Shown here piece by piece: positions 32,630-41,095 of a stretch of 64,000 nt of DNA; positions within the stretch are counted from its first letter, which is position 1; each line of letters starts with the position of its first letter. Source of the DNA: an uncultured Oscillibacter sp. (GTDB lineage: Bacteria; Bacillota; Clostridia; Oscillospirales; Oscillospiraceae); NCBI GenBank assembly GCA_900544615.1, contig UQVS01000011.1:1-64000 (forward strand), in the 5' to 3' direction. A program made the position numbers and the translations under genes. The notes beneath the pieces were generated by a model. The model did no database searches, was not told the DNA's origin, and saw only the letters and a program-made list of their open reading frames with translations.

Positions 32630-34624
32630 TCACTTTTCAAAATACGCGTCCAGCACGCCGATGAGCTGCTGGCGGACGCTCTCCGGGTCGGAATCTCCCA
32701 CCCGGCCGCCTGCGGTGGTGGAATTTCCGCCGCCGCCCAGCGCTTCCAGGATCACCTGCACGTTGATCTCCCCCAGAGACCGGGCGGACATCAGCACGGC
32801 CCCCTCGGCAGCGTAGATCACGAAGGACGCCTGCACCCCCTTGAGGGTCAGCAGCTCATCCGCCGCCTGCGCCGCCGCAATGCGGTCTACACCCGGCTCC
32901 TCCACCACAGAGATGGCGATATTGCCCCGGTACATCTCCGCCCGACGGATAATGTCGTATTTGGTGACCATGTCCTTGAGATCGTTCTGGAACAGCCGCT
33001 GCACCTCCGCCGTATCTGCGCCGGAACGGCGCAGGAAGGCCGCCGCCTCAAAGGTACGGCCGCCGGTGCGCTGGGTGAAGTGCTTGGTGTCCAGCACGAT
33101 ACCGGCCAGCAGCGCCCCCGCTTCCTCCCGCAGAAGGTCGGTGGGTTCGATGAGGTATTGCAGCAGCTCCGTCACCAGTTCGCTGGCAGAGGAGGCATAC
33201 GGCTCGTGGAAGCTGAACGCCGCGTTTTCGATGTAGCTGGCCGCCCGGCGGTGATGGTCGATGACCGCCACCCGGTTGCTGGATTCCAGCAGCTGGGGGC
33301 TTTCCACCATGTCGGGACGGTTGGTGTCCACCACCACCAGCAGGGTGTCCGCTTTCATTTGCAGGAACGCATCGCCGGGATCGAGAAACACGTTCTCATA
33401 CTCCGGCAGGGCGTTCAGCCGTTCCAGCATGGTTCGGGCGGCATTGTGATCCGCGTCGATGATGATGTGCGCCTGCTTGCCCCGCTTCCGGGCGGCGCAG
33501 CAAATGCCTGCCGCCGCGCCCACAGCGTCCATATCCGCGAAGGTGTGGCCCATGATGTAGACCTCGCCTGCATCGGCGATCAGCTCCCGGAAGGCGTTGG
33601 CCATGACCCGCGACTTCACCTTGGTGCGCTTTTCCGTGGCTTTGGTACGGCCGCCGTAAAACGCGAAATCCACCTGATTCCGCACCACCGCCTGATCGCC
33701 GCCCCGGCTCAGCGCCATTTCCAGCGACAGCTTGGCGTTTTTGTACAGCTCCGGGATGCTGGGGGAGTCCATGCCCACGCCGATGGACAGGGTGGGATGA
33801 ACGTTCTCCGCCACCTTGATGCTGCGGATGGTATCCAGAATGGAGAACTTTTCCTCCACAAAGTGCTGGAAATACTGTTCTTCAAAGAGAAACAGGTAAT
33901 GATCCCGGTCGGTTTTCAGCAGGACGCCCTGTCCGGCGCTGGCCCAGACGCGGAGCTTTTCGTCGATCTGTGCCAGAATGGCGCTGCGCTGGGTATCCTC
34001 GCAGGCTTTCATCAGATCCTCGTAGTTGTCCAGCATCAGAATGGCCGCAACGGGACGGCTGGCTTCATAGACTTCTTTCAGGTGATCGGCCTCCGTGGTC
34101 TCCACCCAGTAGGTGGTGGCCACCATGCTCTGGACGCCGCTGCGGCTCCGGGAGCGCACCAGACTGCCGTAGACCCGGAAGCGGTGGCTGTTCAGCGTCA
34201 CCCGCTCCGGGCTTTCCTGCTTGCCGGCGAGCAGCCACTGGATCTGGAAGTCCGGCGCCGCTTCGGAAAGCCGCATCTCAAAAAGATGCTCCCGGACACC
34301 GGCCAGCTGCAAAAAGCTCTCGTTGCTCCAGATGATCTCCCCGGTATCCGGCCGGAACACCAGCGTGGGCAGAGGGGAATTGATGAGGGTGGACTTGCTG
34401 GCGGTGTCCACGCTGCCAGTCACGGAGTCGATGTACTGCAAAACGCTCTGGCGGCGTTTCTGATTGCTCTGCCGGAAGTAGACGTACAGCAGCACCATCA
34501 CCACAGCCTCCGCCAGAGCCAGCTTCCAGTTCACGGGAATAGCCGCCGCCACAAACAGCAGCATGAAAAAGAAGTAGAATTTCAGGTTCGGCTCCAGCAG
34601 GCGGGAAAGTTTCTTGTTGCTCAT
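32630..34624 (-). CDS. gdpP: Cyclic-di-AMP phosphodiesterase GdpP
   Basis: This 664-aa membrane protein hydrolyses c-di-AMP. Two transmembrane segments (about 14-55) precede a PAS-like domain (about 75-140) and a degenerate GGDEF region (about 170-305, no GGDEF motif). The DHH domain follows with MGHTFADMDAVGAAAG and VIDHHRRA, then DHHA1 ending in the GGGGNSTTAGGR motif. All metal-binding motifs look intact. ATG 34624 has GCGAGG upstream. It is first in the gdpP-small protein-rplI cluster and has its own promoter at 34707. Domain order and length fit the B. subtilis enzyme. Confidence 0.95.
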   Translation of the reverse strand: MSNKKLSRLLEPNLKFYFFFMLLFVAAAIPVNWKLALAEAVVMVLLYVYFRQSNQKRRQSVLQYIDSVTGSVDTASKSTLINSPLPTLVFRPDTGEIIWSNESFLQLAGVREHLFEMRLSEAAPDFQIQWLLAGKQESPERVTLNSHRFRVYGSLVRSRSRSGVQSMVATTYWVETTEADHLKEVYEASRPVAAILMLDNYEDLMKACEDTQRSAILAQIDEKLRVWASAGQGVLLKTDRDHYLFLFEEQYFQHFVEEKFSILDTIRSIKVAENVHPTLSIGVGMDSPSIPELYKNAKLSLEMALSRGGDQAVVRNQVDFAFYGGRTKATEKRTKVKSRVMANAFRELIADAGEVYIMGHTFADMDAVGAAAGICCAARKRGKQAHIIIDADHNAARTMLERLNALPEYENVFLDPGDAFLQMKADTLLVVVDTNRPDMVESPQLLESSNRVAVIDHHRRAASYIENAAFSFHEPYASSASELVTELLQYLIEPTDLLREEAGALLAGIVLDTKHFTQRTGGRTFEAAAFLRRSGADTAEVQRLFQNDLKDMVTKYDIIRRAEMYRGNIAISVVEEPGVDRIAAAQAADELLTLKGVQASFVIYAAEGAVLMSARSLGEINVQVILEALGGGGNSTTAGGRVGDSDPESVRQQLIGVLDAYFEK

Positions 34625-34706
34625 TCCATACCTCGCTCTCAAAGAGGCTCGGAGCGCCGGAAGCGGCTGGCCGCAGGCGCACCGGTTTCATTCGATAGAT
34701 TTATAT

Positions 34707-34735
34707 ATTATACCAGTATGCCCACTGTTTCGCAA
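34707..34735 (-). promoter_or_regulatory. Promoter of the gdpP operon
   Basis: On the minus strand TTGCGA (34730-34735), 17-bp spacer, TATAAT (34707-34712). The leader is about 75 nt. Confidence 0.8.
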
Positions 34736-34805
34736 TGGCATTTCCGCCGAAATCCAAGAATTCCGGCGGAAAGCCGCCCCACTCTGTACTGCCCTCCAAA
34801 TGCGG

Positions 34806-34837
34806 AAACCGCCCTGCGCCGCAGCGCAGGACGGTTA
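34806..34837 (-). terminator. Terminator of the second lacI gene
   Basis: AACCGTCCTGCG / CGCAGGGCGGTT (one mismatch) on the minus strand, starting about 20 bp past the stop codon; TCCGCATTT follows. Confidence 0.65.
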
Positions 34838-34855
34838 AAACAAGGCGGTGCTTTC

Positions 34856-35881
34856 TCAGAGGGTCTCCGCGTTGAGGATGGGGCAGGCCGTATCGTAGCA
34901 GTCCCGGTCCGGCTGCTGGCCCAGCAGGGCGCCGAAGAGCAGCTTCAGCGCCTGATAGGGCTGATAGGCCAGATCCTGACCGATGGTGAAGTCCACCTGA
35001 CTATCCCGCAGCAGCGTCTGGATCTCCGGGCCGCAGTCATGGGTCAGGACGTGGACGCTGCCCGTCAGCCCCCGCTCCCGGATCACCTCCGCGCAGGCAG
35101 GTGCGCTGGGGTTTGCCATATACACCAGCTTCAGATCCGGGTGGGCGTCCAGCGCATCCCGCACCGCCTCCGCCGTTTTTCGGTCATCCCGGTGGGTGGC
35201 CTTTACCACACCGCTTCCGGCAGGGATCCCCCGTTCCTCCAGCCGTTCCAGAAAACCGTCCACGCGGGCCTTATGGGCGCTGTACACCGGGTCGGCATAG
35301 ATCACCAGAAACGGATCCCCAGCCCGGAGGAACCGGGACGCGATCTCCCCCGCCACCCGTCCGGCATGGCGGCCGTCCTCGCCCACATAGCACAGGCGGC
35401 GGCCGCCGGGGACGTCGGAGTTGAAGGTAGCCACCGGGATCCCCTTATCCGCCAGCCATTCCATGGTCACACGGATCTCCGGCGTGCCAGAGGCGCACAG
35501 GGCGACGGCCTGCGCGCCCGCATCCACCGCTTCCCGCAGCAGGCGGCGGCACGCCGCCTCGTCCTCTCTGGCGTAGGTTCGGACATCCAGCGTCACATTG
35601 TAGTCCCGGTATTCTTCCAGGAAGCGGGTCACGCCCGCTTCCATTTCGTCCTGCACATAGCCCTTCTCCCACTCCGGCTGTACCAGCGCCAGATGCCGGG
35701 GCGTGCCGCTGGTCGCCAGCGCACTGGCCATGCGGTTGGGGTGGTAGTCCAGTTCTTCCAGCACCTGAAGCACCCGTTCCCGCACCTCCGCTTTCACATA
35801 AGGGCGGTCATGGAGTACCCGATCCACAGTTCCAATGGACACGCCGGCCCGCTCCGCGATCATTTTGATGGTGGTCCGCAT
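34856..35881 (-). CDS. LacI-family regulator, unknown target
   Basis: This 341-aa regulator has an N-terminal helix-turn-helix TIKMIAERAGVSIGTVDRVL; the DRVL variant in place of SRVL marks a LacI subgroup. A sugar-binding-like domain follows (HLALVQPEWEKGYVQDEM onward). AAAGGG precedes ATG 35881. It stands alone, with no transporter or sugar gene beside it, and is divergent from RNase J across a 538-bp gap. A palindrome TTTGTATACAAA at 36023 is a possible operator. It is not close in sequence to the LacI at 22925. Confidence 0.88.
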   Translation of the reverse strand: MRTTIKMIAERAGVSIGTVDRVLHDRPYVKAEVRERVLQVLEELDYHPNRMASALATSGTPRHLALVQPEWEKGYVQDEMEAGVTRFLEEYRDYNVTLDVRTYAREDEAACRRLLREAVDAGAQAVALCASGTPEIRVTMEWLADKGIPVATFNSDVPGGRRLCYVGEDGRHAGRVAGEIASRFLRAGDPFLVIYADPVYSAHKARVDGFLERLEERGIPAGSGVVKATHRDDRKTAEAVRDALDAHPDLKLVYMANPSAPACAEVIRERGLTGSVHVLTHDCGPEIQTLLRDSQVDFTIGQDLAYQPYQALKLLFGALLGQQPDRDCYDTACPILNAETL

Positions 35882-36022
35882 AAATTTTCCCTTTCCGATT
35901 TCTTCCGGTCTGCACACCGGCCGCTGAAATATCTCAAGGACTCCCGGAAAATCCGCCCTCCGGCAACATCCGGCCGCTTTTTTGTCCGCTTCCGGCGGTA
36001 TTTTCCGAAGATTCCAAAAAAA

Positions 36023-36055
36023 TTTGTATACAAAACCGCTGATCTGTGCTATACT
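36023..36055 (+). promoter_or_regulatory. Palindrome overlapping an extended -10 promoter of RNase J gene
   Basis: Perfect palindrome TTTGTATACAAA (36023-36034) lies just upstream of TGCTATACT (36047-36055), an extended -10 box. The -35 is not consensus. The palindrome occupies the -35 region, so a LacI-type protein bound there could block the promoter. Confidence 0.5.
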
Positions 36056-36076
36056 ATATCAAATCCAGCGCCGGGG

Positions 36077-36101
36077 GGCAAGGCTTCCCTGCCGCTTTTT
36101 T
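36077..36101 (+). promoter_or_regulatory. Possible early attenuator in RNase J leader
   Basis: GGCAAGG, CTT loop, CCCTGCC with one mismatch, then GCTTTTTT, starting about 15 bases past the expected transcript start. It could cause premature termination in the 360-nt leader. Confidence 0.35.
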
Positions 36102-36419
36102 GACGCCCTCTGCGTTTTTTTACTGGTATTTTACCGCTAACGTGTTTTTGCGGTTGAATAATATAAGAATTTTCCATAAGTCGGTTTCAGGCAGACGCGC
36201 CGCCAGCTTTGCGCCGCCGTCTCCCGGAACCGCAGAACCAGGACTGAACAGGCGAAACCGAACCTCCACCGGCGAAACGGGGCCGTGCGGACAACGGACG
36301 TCTTTCTTTTGTTATGCCTGCCGCAGTCCGTTTTCAACAGGTTCTCATAGGGAAATTCCTACATATTTCTGCCGGAGGCTCTCATCTGCCCCGGCAATAT
36401 CAAAGGAGTTTTATCATCT

Positions 36420-38081
36420 ATGGCAGAAAAACTGAAAATCATCCCCCTTGGCGGTCTCAACGAGATCGGCAAGAACATGACCGCCTATGAATACGGCGGC
36501 GAGATCATCGTGGTGGACTGCGGCATGGCCTTCCCCGGCGATGATATGTACGGCATCGACTGCGTGATCCCCGATGTGAGCTATCTCATCAAGAATAAAT
36601 CCCGGATCCGGGGTCTGTTCATCACCCACGGCCACGAGGATCACATCGGCGCTATCCCCTATGTTCTCAAGCAGATCAATATGCCCATCTACTGCACCCG
36701 CTTCACCGCCGGTCTTATCAAGCTGAAGCTGGAGGAGCACCAGCTGGTGAAGTCCACCAAGCTCATCACCGTGGAAGCGGGCAAAAGCGTCCGGGCAGGC
36801 AAGTTCACCGTGGAGTTCATCCATGTGAACCACTCCATCGCCGACTCCGTGGCCTTTGCCATCCACACCAAGATGGGTACCATCGTCCACACCGGCGACT
36901 TCAAGATCGACTCCACCCCCATTGACGGGGAGGTTATCGACCTTGCCCGGCTGGGCGAGCTGGGCAAGGAGGGCGTGCTGTGCCTGTGCGTCGACTCCAC
37001 CAACGTGGAGCGTCCCGGCTTCACCCCCTCCGAAAAGGTGGTGGGGGCTACCTTTATGCGTCAGTTCCAGAACTGTGACGAACGGATCATCGTCACCACC
37101 TTCGCCTCCAACGTCCACCGGGTTCAGCAGGTGCTGGACGCCGCCGCCCAGTGCGGCCGGAAGGTGGCCGTCACCGGCCGCAGCATGGAGAACATGATGA
37201 AGGTCTCCACGGAACTGGGCTATATGAAGGTTCCCAAGAACACGCTGGTGGACATCAACCGGATCAAGGGCCTGCCCAAGAACAAGCAGGTCATCGTCAC
37301 CACCGGCTCTCAGGGCGAGGAGATGAGCGCTCTGTACCGCATGGCCTTTTCCACCCACAAGCAGGTGGAGATCGGCGCCGGCGACAAGGTGATCCTCTCC
37401 GCCTCCGCCGTCCCCGGCAACGAGGTCACGGTGGGCCGGGTCATCAATGAGCTGTTCCGCAAGGGCGCTACGGTCATTTATGACCGGGCCGATATGCTCC
37501 ACGTTTCCGGCCATGCCTGTCAGGAGGAGCTGAAAATCATCCATGCCCTGACGAAGCCCCGTTTCTTCGTCCCCCTCCACGGCGAGCAGCGGATGCTCCA
37601 GATCCACTGCCAGCTGGCCCAGCAGATGGGCATGGACCGCAACCACATCGCCATCGGCGATAACGGCAGCGTGATCGAGATCACCGGCAAGAGCATGAAG
37701 ATCGGCGGCTCCGTCACCGCAGGCGAGGTCTATGTGGACGGCTCCGGCGTGGGCGATGTGGGCGCTGTGGTCATGCGGGACCGCAAGCGTCTTGCCGAGG
37801 ACGGCATGGTGGTGGTGATCCTCCCCATCGCCGGACAGGACGGCGCTCTGCTGACTCCTCCCGATATCATCACCCGCGGCTTTATCTATGTCAAGGAATC
37901 CGGCGATCTGATGAAGGAACTGCAAAGTGTAGCCATGGACGCCGCAGACAGCGTTGCCGGCCGCAAGCGCAGCCGGGACGACGGCGAGCTTCGCAGCGCG
38001 GTAAAATCCGCCGTCAGCAGCTACCTCTTCAAAAATACCAAGCGCAGCCCCATGGTCATTCCCGTTGTGACCCGGCTGTAA
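36420..38081 (+). CDS. rnj: Ribonuclease J
   Basis: This 553-aa enzyme has 5'-to-3' exo- and endonuclease activity and shapes mRNA decay. The metallo-beta-lactamase zinc motif HGHEDHIG (residues 70-77) and the beta-CASP domain (VTGRSMENMM, VTTGSQGE) lead to a C-terminal domain ending in KRSPMVIPVVTRL. Length matches RnjA/RnjB; the A/B type cannot be decided. AAAGGAG lies 12 bases before ATG, a rather wide spacing. It is a single gene with a strong terminator. RNase J genes are often controlled through long leaders, and this one is about 360 nt. Confidence 0.95.
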   Translation: MAEKLKIIPLGGLNEIGKNMTAYEYGGEIIVVDCGMAFPGDDMYGIDCVIPDVSYLIKNKSRIRGLFITHGHEDHIGAIPYVLKQINMPIYCTRFTAGLIKLKLEEHQLVKSTKLITVEAGKSVRAGKFTVEFIHVNHSIADSVAFAIHTKMGTIVHTGDFKIDSTPIDGEVIDLARLGELGKEGVLCLCVDSTNVERPGFTPSEKVVGATFMRQFQNCDERIIVTTFASNVHRVQQVLDAAAQCGRKVAVTGRSMENMMKVSTELGYMKVPKNTLVDINRIKGLPKNKQVIVTTGSQGEEMSALYRMAFSTHKQVEIGAGDKVILSASAVPGNEVTVGRVINELFRKGATVIYDRADMLHVSGHACQEELKIIHALTKPRFFVPLHGEQRMLQIHCQLAQQMGMDRNHIAIGDNGSVIEITGKSMKIGGSVTAGEVYVDGSGVGDVGAVVMRDRKRLAEDGMVVVILPIAGQDGALLTPPDIITRGFIYVKESGDLMKELQSVAMDAADSVAGRKRSRDDGELRSAVKSAVSSYLFKNTKRSPMVIPVVTRL

Positions 38082-38097
38082 CCGCAAAATACAGAAA

Positions 38098-38134
38098 AAA
38101 TTCCTCCGTTTGCTGTGCAAACGGAGGAATTTTT
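38098..38134. terminator. Bidirectional terminator between RNase J and NifU-like genes
   Basis: A 13-bp stem TTCCTCCGTTTGC / GCAAACGGAGGAA with a 3-base loop, A-run before and T-run after, so it serves both converging genes. Confidence 0.9.
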
Positions 38135-38141
38135 ATGCTTT

Positions 38142-38432
38142 TTACAGATGATGCTCCCGCAGCAGCTTTTTCGCCTGCTCCCACAGCTCATCGCTGACGG
38201 TCTGCACCACGGCGACCCGCTCCACCAGCTCCGGCAGCGCCGCTTTCAGCTCCGCCTCCACAATGGTCTCGTTGGTCAGATCCGCAGAGGGACATCCGGC
38301 GCACTGCCCCAGCAGCTTCACATACACCGTTTTATCCTCCACATGGTCGATGGAAATATCGCCGCCGTGAGCCCGCAGGGAGGGCCGCACTTTCTCCTCC
38401 AGCGCCGCTTCAATCCGTTCCAGATCACTCAT
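38142..38432 (-). CDS. NifU-like iron-sulfur scaffold domain protein
   Basis: This 96-aa protein carries the NifU C-terminal domain: VRPSLRAHGGDISIDHVED and the cluster-binding CAGCPSA (Cys44, Cys47). Such short Nfu proteins carry or deliver Fe-S clusters. ATG 38432 has CAGGAGG 8 bases upstream. The C-terminal segment (about 60-96) with ALPELVERVAVV fits the family. It is a single gene between RNase J and the GntR operon. Confidence 0.92.
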   Translation of the reverse strand: MSDLERIEAALEEKVRPSLRAHGGDISIDHVEDKTVYVKLLGQCAGCPSADLTNETIVEAELKAALPELVERVAVVQTVSDELWEQAKKLLREHHL

Positions 38433-38514
38433 ATCCGTTCCTCCTGTGTCCTTCTTTCTGCCCAGTATAGCACGGCGCGCCCCCCTCCGTCCACGGAAAT
38501 TTTTGAAAATTCCC

Positions 38515-38556
38515 TTGACTTTTCGCCGCAACTGTATATACTGTGTATGTACAGTA
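38515..38556 (+). promoter_or_regulatory. Promoter and GntR-type operator of the exporter operon
   Basis: TTGACT (38515-38520), 16-bp spacer, TATACT (38537-38542). The inverted repeat TACTGT-N6-ACAGTA (38539-38556) overlaps the -10 box and start site, the position expected for autorepression by the YtrA-type GntR protein read from this promoter. Confidence 0.8.
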
Positions 38557-38572
38557 CGAACGGAGGAATTCC

Positions 38573-38950
38573 ATGGAACTCATTATCCGCAATACCAGCA
38601 GCCAGCCGATCTATGACCAGATCGCCTCGCAGATCAAAGCGCAGATCATCTCCGGGGCGCTGGCGCCGGGGGACGCTCTGCCCTCCATCCGGGGGCTGGC
38701 AAAGGATCTGAAAATATCTGTGATCACCACAAAACGGGCCTATGACGAGCTGGAGACCCAGGGCTTTCTCAACACGGTCGCCGGCAAGGGCTGCTTTGTG
38801 GCAGAGAAGAACCTGACCCTGATCCGGGAGCAGCAGCGTCACCAGCTGGAAAGCCATCTGGCCGCCGCCGCGGAGCTGGGCAGAAGCTGCGGCGTTACCG
38901 AGGAGGAGCTGACCGTCCTGCTGCGCCGCGCATGGGAGGAATCGCAATGA
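38573..38950 (+). CDS. GntR-family regulator, YtrA subfamily
   Basis: This 125-aa protein has the GntR winged helix at about 8-70 (PIYDQIASQIKAQIISGALAPGDALPSIRGLAKDL) and a short C-terminal helical region, the size of YtrA-type repressors. GGAGGAA precedes ATG 38573. It overlaps the ABC ATPase gene by four bases (ATGA). YtrA regulators usually repress their own ABC exporter operon in response to envelope stress or antibiotics; the palindrome on its promoter fits autorepression. Confidence 0.93.
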   Translation: MELIIRNTSSQPIYDQIASQIKAQIISGALAPGDALPSIRGLAKDLKISVITTKRAYDELETQGFLNTVAGKGCFVAEKNLTLIREQQRHQLESHLAAAAELGRSCGVTEEELTVLLRRAWEESQ

Positions 38951-39801
38951 CAAACGCCATCGAACTGAAGCATATTGAAAAATCCTTCGGAGAATTTACC
39001 CTCCGGGACGTATCCCTGTCCATCCCCACCGGCACCATCTGCGGTCTGGTGGGAGAAAACGGCGCGGGCAAATCCACCCTCATCCACATTCTCATGGGCG
39101 CGCTGCGGCCGGACAGCGGCGCTGCCGTCACATTGGGGGCAGATGTATCCGCGCCGGATTTTCTGCGTGTCAAAGAGGACATCGGCGTGGTGCTGGACGA
39201 GGGGTGCTTCCCCGAAAGTCTCACCGCCCCGCAGGTGGGAAAAATCATGGCCGCCACCTACCGCCGCTGGGAGCCGGAGACCTTTGCCGCTTACTGCAAG
39301 CGCTTTGCTCTGCCGGAAAAGACCGCCTTTAAGGACTACTCCCGCGGCATGAAGATGAAGCTCACCATCGCCGCGGCGCTGAGCCATCAGGCAAAGCTGC
39401 TGGTGCTGGACGAAGCCACCGCCGGGCTGGATCCCATCGTCCGGGATGAGATCTTGGATCTGTTCTCCGAGTTCACGCGGGATGAGACCCACTCCGTCCT
39501 GATCTCCTCCCACATTCTCAGCGATCTGGAGAAGATCTGTGACTATGTTGCATTTCTCCATCAGGGACAGCTGCTGTTCTGTGAGGAAAAGGACGCCCTG
39601 CTGGAGCGCTACGGCATCCTCAACGACACGGCGGAGCAGGCGGAAGCCCTGCGGCCGGAGGCCATTGCCGCAAAGACGGCCACGCCTTACGGCGGCGTCC
39701 GGGCGCTGGTGCGCCGGGATCTGGCGCCAGCGGGCTTCCAGCTGGAAAAGCCCACCATTGAGGACATCATCCTCTTTCTGGCGAAAGGAGAAACACAATG
39801 A
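38947..39801 (+). CDS. ABC exporter ATP-binding protein
   Basis: This 284-aa ATPase has Walker A GENGAGKST (about 36-44), signature YSRGMKMKL and Walker B LLVLDEATAGLD, with the ISSHILSDLEKI switch region of the drug-export/CcmA class. Its start is coupled to the GntR stop by ATGA, and its stop overlaps the permease start by four bases. It would power the 203-aa permease. Substrate unknown; YtrA-linked pairs often serve peptide antibiotic resistance or acetoin/envelope functions. Confidence 0.92.
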   Translation: MTNAIELKHIEKSFGEFTLRDVSLSIPTGTICGLVGENGAGKSTLIHILMGALRPDSGAAVTLGADVSAPDFLRVKEDIGVVLDEGCFPESLTAPQVGKIMAATYRRWEPETFAAYCKRFALPEKTAFKDYSRGMKMKLTIAAALSHQAKLLVLDEATAGLDPIVRDEILDLFSEFTRDETHSVLISSHILSDLEKICDYVAFLHQGQLLFCEEKDALLERYGILNDTAEQAEALRPEAIAAKTATPYGGVRALVRRDLAPAGFQLEKPTIEDIILFLAKGETQ

Positions 39802-40409
39802 AAGCACTGCTGCTGAAAGACTGGTATGTTCTGCGGAAACAGGCCTGGGCCTATCTCATCATCGTTCTGGTCTGGGGTGCCATCCCCAGCGAGGTACTGA
39901 ATCTTCTGGCTGTGGTCTATGGGGCCATGATCCCCTATTCCGCCATGGCCTATGACCAGCGGAGCCGCTGGGATCAGTTCGCCCGGATGCTGCCCTATTC
40001 CCACCGCACCATCGTCCTGAGCCGGTATACGCTGGGCTGGATCTCCCTTTTGATTGGTACCGCCGCTGTAACGCTCTGTCAGGGGATTGTTTCCTGCCTG
40101 CCTGTTCGGACAGAAGCCGCAGCCGGCCTCTCCCCCACTCTGATCTACACGGCGCTGTGTGTGGGAACGATCCTGCTGAGCATCAACGTCCCCCTCACGC
40201 TGCGCTTCGGCTCCGAAAAGGCCCGGATGGTCTCCTTCCTCATCACCTTCCTCGTTTTTGCCTCCGTGGGCTTTCTCAAGGGTCTGGACGCCGGAAGCCC
40301 TGCCTGGGCGGCAGCCTTCCCGGCGCTGCTGCTTCCGGCGGCGCTGGCGGTCATCGCCACTGCCGTCTCCATCCCGCTGTCCCTGAAATTCTATCGGGCA
40401 AACCGTTGA
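39798..40409 (+). CDS. ABC-2 type permease subunit
   Basis: This 203-aa membrane protein has about six hydrophobic segments (WAYLIIVLVWGAIPSEVLNLL, YTLGWISLLIGTAAVTL, LIYTALCVGTILLSI, VSFLITFLVFASVGF and AAAFPALLLPAALAVIATAV among them). The N-terminal MKALLLKDWYVLRK is typical of ABC-2 exporters. It is the last gene of the operon, followed 2 bp later by a terminator. It is small, so it probably works as a homodimer. Confidence 0.85.
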   Translation: MKALLLKDWYVLRKQAWAYLIIVLVWGAIPSEVLNLLAVVYGAMIPYSAMAYDQRSRWDQFARMLPYSHRTIVLSRYTLGWISLLIGTAAVTLCQGIVSCLPVRTEAAAGLSPTLIYTALCVGTILLSINVPLTLRFGSEKARMVSFLITFLVFASVGFLKGLDAGSPAWAAAFPALLLPAALAVIATAVSIPLSLKFYRANR

Positions 40410-40410
40410 A

Positions 40411-40446
40411 AAAGCGCCGTCCGGCAATGCCGGACGGCGCTTTCAT
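40411..40446 (+). terminator. Terminator of the GntR-ABC operon
   Basis: A 15-bp stem (AAAGCGCCGTCCGGC / GCCGGACGGCGCTTT) with a short loop directly after the permease stop codon. Confidence 0.9.
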
Positions 40447-40494
40447 ACATGATCCATTCTCCCCTGCGTAACCCCATTTATGCGGGGCGCAGGC

Positions 40495-40737
40495 TCACCG
40501 GATCTCCTGTTCCAGATCCGCAAATTCATGCCCGGAAAAGAACTCTTCCAGCGTAATCCCCAACCCATCGCAGAGAATTTTGATGGTCACAATGGAAACA
40601 TCCCGCCGCCGTTGATCCATCATGCTGTAAACCGTAGATGGCGTGACCCCGGAACGCACCGCCAATTCATTATATTTTATATTTCTCTGGCGGCAGAGTG
40701 CGGCAAATCTGCCGGCCACCGCATCTTTCACGCTCAT
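40495..40737 (-). CDS. XRE-family helix-turn-helix regulator
   Basis: This 80-aa protein is a single Cro/CI-type helix-turn-helix: YNELAVRSGVTPSTVYSMMD (about 22-41) and IKILCDGLGITLEEFFS. GAGAGGTG precedes ATG 40737. It is divergent from a 62-aa protein gene; a palindrome CGCGTATACGCG lies between them. It may control that gene or act more widely. Confidence 0.9.
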   Translation of the reverse strand: MSVKDAVAGRFAALCRQRNIKYNELAVRSGVTPSTVYSMMDQRRRDVSIVTIKILCDGLGITLEEFFSGHEFADLEQEIR

Positions 40738-40776
40738 ACCATCACCTCTCGGTCATGGTATCTGTTTTTTCGCGCC

Positions 40777-40788
40777 CGCGTATACGCG
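40777..40788. promoter_or_regulatory. Palindrome CGCGTATACGCG between divergent genes
   Basis: A perfect 12-bp palindrome directly upstream of TTGCGT (40790-40795), 17-bp spacer and TACTAT (40813-40818), the likely promoter of the rightward 62-aa gene. A candidate operator of the XRE protein. Confidence 0.5.
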
Positions 40789-40835
40789 CTTGCGTAATTA
40801 TTGAAATACTGGTACTATATGCAGGGGGTGATCTC

Positions 40836-41024
40836 TTGAACGACGAGCAGGAATTTTACCGCTGTCTGGTATCCGATGCCGCTGGTCGGACGCTTCTGCA
40901 AATCTGGAAAATCTTGAAGGATGAAACGCTCAATGACGAAACGTGCTTCCAGAAAATTGAAGCGATTCTTTCTCTTTACGAAGATCTGGGACTTTTCTCC
41001 GGCGGGCGGCATGATTTTGGGTAA
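40836..41024 (+). CDS. Small hypothetical protein, 62 aa, TTG start
   Basis: GGGGGTGAT lies 3-4 bases before TTG 40836 and a promoter and a terminator frame the gene, so I take it as real. The sequence (NDEQEFYRCLVSDAAGR, later CFQKIEAILSLYEDLGLF) is acidic and helical with no signal or membrane segment. I do not recognise it. The earlier in-frame ATG at 40698 would overlap the divergent XRE gene and lacks a ribosome site. Confidence 0.6.
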   Translation: MNDEQEFYRCLVSDAAGRTLLQIWKILKDETLNDETCFQKIEAILSLYEDLGLFSGGRHDFG

Positions 41025-41032
41025 AATCGGCA

Positions 41033-41068
41033 ACAGAGCGCACGGCAAATGCCGTGCGCCCTGTTCTT
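41033..41068. terminator. Bidirectional hairpin between the 62-aa gene and recD2
   Basis: ACAG-GCGCACGGCA / TGCCGTGCGC-CTGT (about 14 bp with one mismatch), followed by TCTTTGG. It lies between converging genes. Confidence 0.75.
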
Positions 41069-41095
41069 TGGTTACAGTCCTTTTGATCCGCAAAG

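Larger units (their letters stand above)
35882..36419. other. Long intergenic region between lacI and RNase J gene
   Basis: I see no convincing gene in these 538 bp. It holds the palindrome and promoter near 36023-36055, a possible attenuator at 36077-36101, and about 300 bp of leader before the RNase J gene with several small stems. The first 130 bp carry no clear lacI promoter. Confidence 0.6.

Noticed and set aside
33080..36103. A 1007-codon frame antisense to gdpP and lacI
   Set aside because: No start signal, no domain, and both opposite-strand genes are firmly identified.
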